DNA of 64,000 nt from Syntrophus gentianae (GTDB taxonomy: Bacteria > Desulfobacterota > Syntrophia > Syntrophales > Syntrophaceae). Shown here piece after piece: positions 54,499-61,086 of this stretch (the stretch's first letter is position 1; each line of letters opens with the position of its first letter). The notes below the pieces were generated by a model, which had not been told where the DNA came from, did no database searches, and was given only the letters and a program-made list of their open reading frames with translations. The translations under genes and the position numbers were made by a program. The stretch is from the NCBI RefSeq assembly GCF_900109885.1, contig NZ_FOBS01000001.1, positions 1 to 64,000 of the forward strand, written 5' to 3'.

Positions 54499-55773
54499 AT
54501 GGCCCATCTCGACGACATGACCGACCGGATGCCGCAGCTCTACCGTGACGGAGAAATCCTCCGGGGAGTCCTGATGCAGCCCGCCGTGCAGCTGGAGATC
54601 CTCGACGAACTGGGGCGCATCATCGCCCATAGTCACTGGTTCGATGCGGCCTGGGAGCGGGAGGATGTGGTCCGGCTGGCGCGTCTCCTCGATATCGAAG
54701 CCCAGCCCTGGCAGGATGTCGATGAATTCCGCGCCTGGGTCCATTCTCTCCGCAACGCCTGGCTCCGCAAGTCGGGAAGCGTGACCGTCTCCGGCCTGCA
54801 GTCCTTCGTGAAGGAGTACGTGGAGCGCTATTCCCGGGCCGCCGCAATCTCGGCCGTCCCGCCCCTGACCCAATGGAGAGATGCTCCCGATCCGTCCGCG
54901 GCGGCCTTTATCGAGAATCCGGGACTCAGGAGAATCCTGCCTGCGGGGCCTTCGGCTCTTCAACCCCTGGCGCTCTTTACCGTAACCAATCGCGGCCTCT
55001 ATCCCGTCCCCTTGCGGTTCCTGCTACGGAATCTTTCAGGCGCCCCGGAATACGTGCCGCTGATCGCCAATGTCACGACAGGCCAGGCCCTGATCTACAA
55101 GGGGACGATCGGCCAGGGGGAACGGCTGTGGATCGATATCGCAAAGGACGGCACCGCAACGGCCACCTTCGAGGACCGCGAGGTCAGCGACCGCCTCGTG
55201 TCCATCGCCGATTTTTCGCCGGGTACCCCCTTCGAGAGCAGCGCCATCCTTTCCCCCGCCCGGGCGATGATCCTGAACCGGGGGGAAAATACGCTCTGGT
55301 TCTTCCCCTGCGCCCTTTTCGACGAACAGGGGCTGGACCGGTACCTCTCGGCCCTGGCGGCCCTGAACATTTCCCAGGGAGTCTTTGATTCGAGTGCCTT
55401 CGATTCGAGCCTCTTCAGCCAGGATGCCCTCGTGCAGATTTTCGTGGCCTACGAGGAGGCGCAACCGGCCGGCTTTTCCATCGAGCTGCCCGCCGGCCTG
55501 ATGCTCTCCGAGGCGGGGCAGCTCGAAGAAGCCCTGGAAAAACGGGAAACCCTCGGCTCCTCCCTCCAGGAAGGGGTGGACAAGCTGAAAGCGGCGGGCG
55601 TCCAGGGCAAGGTGACGCTCCTGGAACTGCAGGAAGTTCAGTTCCAGCGGGATTATCTCAAGGACTCCATGCCCAAGCGCTTCAAGTCCGCGGGACCGAC
55701 GGGGACGGACCAGGAACCGGCCATCGGGGCCATTTTTGAAAAGACCGGATTAAACTACTCCATTTTCCATTGA
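54499..55773 (+). CDS. Tail protein I family (Mu gp48/P2 gpI-like) with an extended C-terminus
   Basis: 424 residues, two bases after the stop of the J gene. The N-terminal about 110 residues, MPQLYRDGEILRGVLMQPAVQ, DAAWEREDVVRLARLLDIE and FRAWVHSLRNAWLRKSGSVT, match the wedge protein I family. The remaining about 300 residues are beta-rich and not in gpI; they may carry fibre attachment. GIPL-like C-terminal helices (LEEALEKRETLGSSLQEGVDKL) close the protein. Confidence 0.7.
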   Translation: MAHLDDMTDRMPQLYRDGEILRGVLMQPAVQLEILDELGRIIAHSHWFDAAWEREDVVRLARLLDIEAQPWQDVDEFRAWVHSLRNAWLRKSGSVTVSGLQSFVKEYVERYSRAAAISAVPPLTQWRDAPDPSAAAFIENPGLRRILPAGPSALQPLALFTVTNRGLYPVPLRFLLRNLSGAPEYVPLIANVTTGQALIYKGTIGQGERLWIDIAKDGTATATFEDREVSDRLVSIADFSPGTPFESSAILSPARAMILNRGENTLWFFPCALFDEQGLDRYLSALAALNISQGVFDSSAFDSSLFSQDALVQIFVAYEEAQPAGFSIELPAGLMLSEAGQLEEALEKRETLGSSLQEGVDKLKAAGVQGKVTLLELQEVQFQRDYLKDSMPKRFKSAGPTGTDQEPAIGAIFEKTGLNYSIFH

Positions 55774-55782
55774 GGGAAGATT

Positions 55783-56283
55783 ATGCAGGGAAAAGTTCGA
55801 ATGCTCCTTCTGGACGCGCAGGGGAACCCCCTTGCGGAACGTAATTCAAAAAACTCGGTGATGCGCGGGGGCGGAGAACTGATCGCCCGCCTCTTCGCCG
55901 GACAGGGATCGCCCATTACCCACATGGCCGTGGGGACCAGCGATGCGGCGACGCCGGACGATTTTTCCCTCGCCGGGTTGAAAAACGAGGCCGTCGGCGA
56001 GATCCCGGCCCTGACGGGGGAAACCGATGTGGAGCTGGCCGCGACGGCCTTTTCCATCGCGGTCAATGCCGAAAAACGCCTCGTCACGGTGAAGATCCGG
56101 GGGACGATGCCCAACGCCTCCGCCGTGGGCACGATCCGCGAGGCGGGCCTGCTCTCGAAGGGCGAAGGCGGCACGGTCCTCTACAACCGGGTGACCTTTG
56201 CGCCGCTGACCAAGGGCAACGACCACGAACTGACGCTGTTCTGGGACGTTTCTTTCCCCTACGGCGATCTCCAGTGGTTTTAA
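55783..56283 (+). CDS. Small tail structural protein, fibre- or baseplate-associated
   Basis: 166 residues, GAGGGA before the ATG. MRGGGELIARLFAGQGSPITHMAVGTSDAATPDD resembles the M-x-V-G-T-G segment seen in phage proteins next to tail fibres, but no named family was identified. The strand-rich remainder (VTVKIRGTMPNASAVGTIREAG) supports a beta-sandwich. Placed exactly where a fibre connector would be encoded. Confidence 0.5.
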   Translation: MQGKVRMLLLDAQGNPLAERNSKNSVMRGGGELIARLFAGQGSPITHMAVGTSDAATPDDFSLAGLKNEAVGEIPALTGETDVELAATAFSIAVNAEKRLVTVKIRGTMPNASAVGTIREAGLLSKGEGGTVLYNRVTFAPLTKGNDHELTLFWDVSFPYGDLQWF

Positions 56284-56339
56284 GCAGATAAACAGAAAAG
56301 TTTTCTCCGATTAAGGAAAACGTAAAAAGGAGTGTCCCT

Positions 56340-57308
56340 ATGGCATCGTTTCAATTCAAAATGACGGGGTTTCCGGCTGCCAACCGCGACGCGGTGATTC
56401 AGCTGGTCAACGAATCGACGGGGAAAACGGTAGAGCGCAAACCCTTTCTCGACGGGACCCTGACGGTCGCGGACCTCGATGACGGCTACTACCAGATGAA
56501 GGTGGTCCACCCTAACCTGGTGAATCCCATCGTCCAGAAGCGGATTCGGCTTTTCCCGCAGATTCCCCCCACGGTGGTGCCCATCCCGATTCCCGAAACC
56601 CTCTTCAAGGACGCCCCCATCCGCGATATCCCCGATGCGGATCTGACGCCTGTGCAGCAGGCGGCGGCCACGGTCAAGGGGCAGCTGGGGCCCATCGGCA
56701 GCAAGACGCCGGGGGAGGCCATCAAGAGCGCCGACTGGAACCTGCTGGTCAACGGCGTGGCCGATCTCGCCAATGCCGTGGCGCAGCTCACACAGCTCGT
56801 CTCGCCCCGGGGCCACGATCATCCGGAAATCGCAGAGAAGATCGCCGAGGTCCAGGGCAACATCCGGCGCTTCGCCGAGGCCTTCGGCAAGTCCCTCGTG
56901 GAGCTGCAGCGGGAAATCGAGACGGAGAACCTGGACCGGAAGGTCGACAATGTCCTCGATGCGGCGGAGGCCTCGCAGGCCATCCGGGACCGGGTCAAGG
57001 GGCGGATTAACGAACTCAAGGACATGGTTCAAACCGATACGACGATCTTCACGAACAAGCTGGCCAATGCGGGCAGCTTCCTGCTGACGGAAATCAACGA
57101 AATGGCCGTCGCCAAGGGCGACAAGGCCGGGGAGTTCCTCAACACCGAATCCGTCAAGAACACCATCGCCGTGGCGACCCAGTATTCCGATACCGGCGCG
57201 GTGACGACGACGGAGCAGGAAATTTCCACTTACCGCAAGACAACCGCTACGGGCGGCAGCAAGCTGGGAACGCTCATCGGCGCGGCAAAAGGCGGGGGAG
57301 GTAAATAA
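56340..57308 (+). CDS. Fibre-like coiled-coil protein with an HxH motif
   Basis: 322 residues, AAAAGGAG before the ATG. Residues 1-75 are a compact beta domain. From about 128 on it is helical, with W133-N134 followed by H159-D-H161 (GHDHPE) and a long coiled coil (about 160-270). The WN...HxH arrangement repeats in the next protein with identical spacing. HxH motifs coordinate iron in trimeric fibres such as T4 gp37, so a metal-stapled trimer is plausible. The stop overlaps the next start by one base. C-terminal 40 residues are Gly/Thr-rich. Confidence 0.55.
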   Translation: MASFQFKMTGFPAANRDAVIQLVNESTGKTVERKPFLDGTLTVADLDDGYYQMKVVHPNLVNPIVQKRIRLFPQIPPTVVPIPIPETLFKDAPIRDIPDADLTPVQQAAATVKGQLGPIGSKTPGEAIKSADWNLLVNGVADLANAVAQLTQLVSPRGHDHPEIAEKIAEVQGNIRRFAEAFGKSLVELQREIETENLDRKVDNVLDAAEASQAIRDRVKGRINELKDMVQTDTTIFTNKLANAGSFLLTEINEMAVAKGDKAGEFLNTESVKNTIAVATQYSDTGAVTTTEQEISTYRKTTATGGSKLGTLIGAAKGGGGK

Positions 57309-58597
57309 TGGCGACGGCTTCCAACCTGGACCGCCTCAAGGCGCTCCTTGAGCTGCTGGACCCCCTTTCTCAGGTCAAGCCGGGACAGCCCGTGACGGCA
57401 GAGGCCTGGAATACCCTGGTGTCGGTCCTGCTGGAGGTGACCCGGAATATCCTGACCCACGAGCAGGACGAAACGGTGCCGCCCCACACCCACGAAGAGC
57501 AGGTGGCCCTGAGCTGGCTCAATACCCGCCTCCGCTCCCTCGTGGAGAGCGGCCCCCTGGCCGATCCGTCGGCGGTGCGGCGGATGCTGCTGCTGGAACG
57601 CAAGGTGGATGAGGTCGGCGGCCGCGCCGATGAAGCCCACCGCAATCTCGGCGAAGTGCGGACACGCCTGTCCGAAGTGGCGACCCGCGATCTCGTGCGG
57701 GAAGCGACCCTGACCAAGGTGGGCCTCACGGTTCAGACCCTGGGCGATGGCCGGGATGACGTCCTGGCCCTGCGGAGAAGCCTCGATACGATCCGGACGG
57801 ATGTGCAGACGGCCGTCGAGGTGGCGGAGAAATTCAAAACCGGCGGGGAGATCGCCGATTTCGAAAAGATCCATTCGCGCCTGAGGGCCCTGGAAGTTCT
57901 CAAAGAGCGACTGACGATGCCCCAGGGCGACCTCCTGGACGCGGTAGCGCTGGAGAAACGCCTGACGGAATTGAGCAACACCTACGTGACGAAAGAGGAG
58001 CTCTCCGAGGTCCTCGGAGGGAAACTGCCGGAGAACGTCATCCCCGACCTGTCCCGGATCAAGGAGGAGCTCTACGACTCCGTGGTGACCGCCGTCCGGG
58101 AGGAGCAGGCAAAACGGGAAGAGCGCCTCAAAGGGGAACTCCTGGCGGCGATCCCCGATGTCGACGCCGCCGTGGAACGGGGCATCAAGGAGAAGGCCGC
58201 AGCCCTGATGAAAGAGGAAATGGCGCGCCTGCAGAACCAGATCCCGGAACTCGTCGAAAAAGGGCTCTCCGGCAAATGGGAAGAGCTGGTAACCCGGAGG
58301 ATCAAAGAGGTCCTCGCGGAAACGAAGACCGAGATCGGCCGTGAAGTGAGGGGGCAGGTCGTGGAGCAGCTGCGGATGGAATACCAGAAACCCGTCTTCG
58401 ACGACAACTTCCTGGTCATCAAGGGCATCGGCGAGGCCTACAATGAAAAGCTGAACCAGGCCGGCATCTTCACCTACACCGACCTGTCCGCCAGAAGCCC
58501 CGAAACGGTCGGCCGGATTCTCGGCCTGACACCGACGCAGGTCACCAAACTGCAGATTGTGGAACAGGCGAAAGAACTGTCCGCAAAGACACGGTAA
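57308..58597 (+). CDS. Coiled-coil protein with an HxH motif and C-terminal helix-hairpin-helix
   Basis: 429 residues. W34-N35 and H60-T-H62 mirror the motif of the preceding protein. A long coiled coil covers about residues 65-365. The final about 60 residues, KGIGEAYNEKLNQAGIFTYTDL and GRILGLTPTQVTKLQIVEQA, form a pair of helix-hairpin-helix units (DUF4332-like), a fold that often binds nucleic acid but also protein. It is an unusual ending for a tail fibre and could be an anchoring or cargo-docking domain. Confidence 0.6.
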   Translation: MATASNLDRLKALLELLDPLSQVKPGQPVTAEAWNTLVSVLLEVTRNILTHEQDETVPPHTHEEQVALSWLNTRLRSLVESGPLADPSAVRRMLLLERKVDEVGGRADEAHRNLGEVRTRLSEVATRDLVREATLTKVGLTVQTLGDGRDDVLALRRSLDTIRTDVQTAVEVAEKFKTGGEIADFEKIHSRLRALEVLKERLTMPQGDLLDAVALEKRLTELSNTYVTKEELSEVLGGKLPENVIPDLSRIKEELYDSVVTAVREEQAKREERLKGELLAAIPDVDAAVERGIKEKAAALMKEEMARLQNQIPELVEKGLSGKWEELVTRRIKEVLAETKTEIGREVRGQVVEQLRMEYQKPVFDDNFLVIKGIGEAYNEKLNQAGIFTYTDLSARSPETVGRILGLTPTQVTKLQIVEQAKELSAKTR

Positions 58598-58603
58598 GCC
58601 TTT

Positions 58604-59512
58604 ATGATTACGGATTTCGAACAGGAACTGGCCGCATACCTGAATACGCACCTGGACGCCCCCTTTGCGGGCCGCGTATCCGTTTCCGACGGCGACGCCA
58701 AGGGCGGCGGGGCTCAGCCCGCGATCCTCGTCGGCGTGACCCGGACGGCCTGGCAACCCGCTGAGATGGGGCCCAAACACGGCGAAATCGTCCCCGGCTC
58801 GACCGATCTGCGTCGCGTCCTGCGCCTGGTCTGCACGGCCGAGATCGGGGTTTACCCCTCCTCCTCGGGCAAACGCGGCCAGGAGATCTCCGGCATGGAA
58901 CAGATCGCCTATCTTCTCGACGCCTCGGAAGTCCGGAACGGCAAGGCCTTCGAAAAACCGGGGGATCAGGGCTTTATCATCCACTCCCTCCAGGTGACGG
59001 AAGGATCGGCCCCCCTGATTTCCGGAGGAACAGAAAAAGCGGGACTGACCATGGAGGTTCGGGGCTGGTTCTGGCCGAAGGGAAAACCGGGACTGACCGG
59101 CATCGCCATCGCCCGCATCCGCGTTCGCGGCGTCGGGTTGACCCTTTCGATTGCCCCTTCTCCGGCGGTCCTCCGAGCGGGGGGCCCTCCCCAGGAATTT
59201 TCCCTTTCCCTGCCGGCGACGGGCCCGCTGGCCGTTACGGAATCCGGCGCCGCCTCGGCGGGACCCTTTGGAACCCTCTACTGCGCCATCCGCACCCGTG
59301 ACGGCTCCAATCCGCTGGGGACCCTCTCCGGCGGCGTCGCCGCCCTCGACGGCGGCCGGCTGATCGAACTTGCCGGGGAGGAGGCTCTTCTCACCTATAC
59401 GCCGGGGGCTCAAGCCACGGTAGAGGATCTCGTGATCGCCCTGGAAAACGGGGAATCGGGCGAAGGGATCGAACTGGGCCGGGTGCCCGTTGAAACCGTC
59501 GAGGAAGTGTAA
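58604..59512 (+). CDS. Unknown tail-cluster protein, possible tail-completion protein
   Basis: 302 residues; weak ribosome binding site. The N-terminal about 170 residues (ITDFEQELAAYLNTHLD ... LRRVLRLVCTAEIGVYP) have the size and start of a tail-terminator protein such as Pvc16/DUF4255, but the similarity is faint. The C-terminal half is beta-rich and Gly/Ala/Pro-rich (LSIAPSPAVLRAGGPPQEFSL). Overlaps the next gene by one base. Function uncertain. Confidence 0.45.
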   Translation: MITDFEQELAAYLNTHLDAPFAGRVSVSDGDAKGGGAQPAILVGVTRTAWQPAEMGPKHGEIVPGSTDLRRVLRLVCTAEIGVYPSSSGKRGQEISGMEQIAYLLDASEVRNGKAFEKPGDQGFIIHSLQVTEGSAPLISGGTEKAGLTMEVRGWFWPKGKPGLTGIAIARIRVRGVGLTLSIAPSPAVLRAGGPPQEFSLSLPATGPLAVTESGAASAGPFGTLYCAIRTRDGSNPLGTLSGGVAALDGGRLIELAGEEALLTYTPGAQATVEDLVIALENGESGEGIELGRVPVETVEEV

Positions 59513-61086
59513 TGGCCTTCGTTTCTCTCAAAGATGAGGCGAAAAAAATCGTAGGGATCGAGACCCAGCCTGTCTATTTCGGCAAGGTGGAAGTTCCCCC
59601 TGTTGCGGTCTTCGTCGTCCCGCCGGAAGTAATCTCTCTATCCGAAGAAGGACACGAGATTGCGATTTCGTGGAAGGCGGCGGAAGGAGCCGCCAAGGCG
59701 ACAGTCACCTCCGCCTCGCTGAAACTCGCAGCGGCGCTGGTGCAGCGGCCGGTCAACGCCACCGTCTCCCAGGAAGGCGCGCATCGCATCCTGAAATTCG
59801 GCGCCTCCGTGACCGTCACTCGGCTCGTCTTTACGGGTCTGAAAATCCCCGCGGAGGGCGAATCGGGAGAAATTCCCCTGCGGCAGACCTCCGACCTGCC
59901 GGCGGATCGACGCCTCGTCGTCTCCGCAGCGGATGCCGCGGGAAACTACTACCCTATGGCAACGGCTCCGGCCTCCCCCCAGCGCGAGATGCTCCCTGCG
60001 CCCGTCGGGACGGCGCAGTTCGCCTCCTCGACGCTGAGCTTTACCGGCATCAAGACGGACAGAATCCGGCTCAGCCTGGTTTCGGGAGGCTTTCCCGAAG
60101 ACTATGAGCCGAAGGCCTTCGAGGTCGGTTCGATCACCGCCTATGCCGACTTCGGCCCAACGGACTGCCGGGTGGTCGATGGAGCGGACAAGGCGCTCTG
60201 GTCCTTTCCCGGGGAGCTGCCGGCCACGCTCCCGCCGGCGGAAATCGATCTGAAGATCCCCCTGGAGACGGCCCTCAATGACGCGCTCTCGAAAGGGGAG
60301 GCGCCGGCCGCGGTGTTCCGGATTCAGGGCGGCGCCGAGGGGAAAGCCCAGCTCTGGAAGGGGGCCTTTCGCGGCCGACTGCTGCAGACCGTTCCCGGCA
60401 TTACGACCGTTGAACTCGCCGGTGAACCCCTGCCCCTTCCCTGTTTCACCTCCCTGCCGGCGGAAGTTCCCACCGCGGCAGTCGGGGATCTGACCCTCCG
60501 TTATTCGGGCATCCGTCTCTGCGCCGAGCTGAACGATGCCGTGCCTGTCCGCGCGGCGTCCGGAACGATTGTCGGATCAGCGGATGTTGTCCGGCCTCTT
60601 CCGTCGGCCCATCTGGAAGGTCTGCCGCTCGCCCGGATCGGCCTGATCGGTCGAGCGCCGCAGAAATGCGAACTGGCGCTCCGCCTGGTGCGGCTGGTCA
60701 ATGGCTTTCCCGCCGAAACGATCGGCACGGAGACGGTGATGACCGTGGAGCCGTCCCCCTCCTTCGGCCTCGAGTGGTGCACGCCGAAACGGGTCGATAC
60801 CGGCGGCGATTCTCTTGGCATGGCGGTCCGCGCCGTCTCCGGACAGTTCTTCTGGGTGAAGGGGGACGAAGACCCGCTTGTAAAGATCGCCGTTTATGAC
60901 GACAAACCCGCTCTTCAGCCGGTGACCCTCGGTGGGGAGACGCTGGTGCAGGCGGGTGCGGAAGAGATCCATCTGCCGGGGTTTTCCTTTCCCACCGCCC
61001 CCTTTGCCGGAGCATCCCCCCTCCTGGAGAGTCTCCTTTTCTTAACCGTCGACCTTTCGGATCTTGAACTGAGGTATGACCGATGA
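59512..61086 (+). CDS. Unknown beta-rich tail-cluster protein, 524 residues
   Basis: A strand-dominated protein without a signal peptide. Its segments (VAVFVVPPEVISLSEEGHEIAIS, VTRLVFTGLKIPAEGESGEI) look like immunoglobulin- or carbohydrate-binding-like domains in series. No enzyme motif was recognised. Its place after the fibre genes suggests a surface or receptor-binding component. Stop and next start overlap (ATGA). Confidence 0.5.
   Translation: MAFVSLKDEAKKIVGIETQPVYFGKVEVPPVAVFVVPPEVISLSEEGHEIAISWKAAEGAAKATVTSASLKLAAALVQRPVNATVSQEGAHRILKFGASVTVTRLVFTGLKIPAEGESGEIPLRQTSDLPADRRLVVSAADAAGNYYPMATAPASPQREMLPAPVGTAQFASSTLSFTGIKTDRIRLSLVSGGFPEDYEPKAFEVGSITAYADFGPTDCRVVDGADKALWSFPGELPATLPPAEIDLKIPLETALNDALSKGEAPAAVFRIQGGAEGKAQLWKGAFRGRLLQTVPGITTVELAGEPLPLPCFTSLPAEVPTAAVGDLTLRYSGIRLCAELNDAVPVRAASGTIVGSADVVRPLPSAHLEGLPLARIGLIGRAPQKCELALRLVRLVNGFPAETIGTETVMTVEPSPSFGLEWCTPKRVDTGGDSLGMAVRAVSGQFFWVKGDEDPLVKIAVYDDKPALQPVTLGGETLVQAGAEEIHLPGFSFPTAPFAGASPLLESLLFLTVDLSDLELRYDR

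Noticed and set aside
57230-59413. Minus-strand open frame of 727 codons opposite the coiled-coil and following genes
   Set aside because: Low-complexity His/Gln/Gly/Arg-rich translation typical of an antisense frame; the plus-strand genes are tightly packed with overlapping starts and stops.
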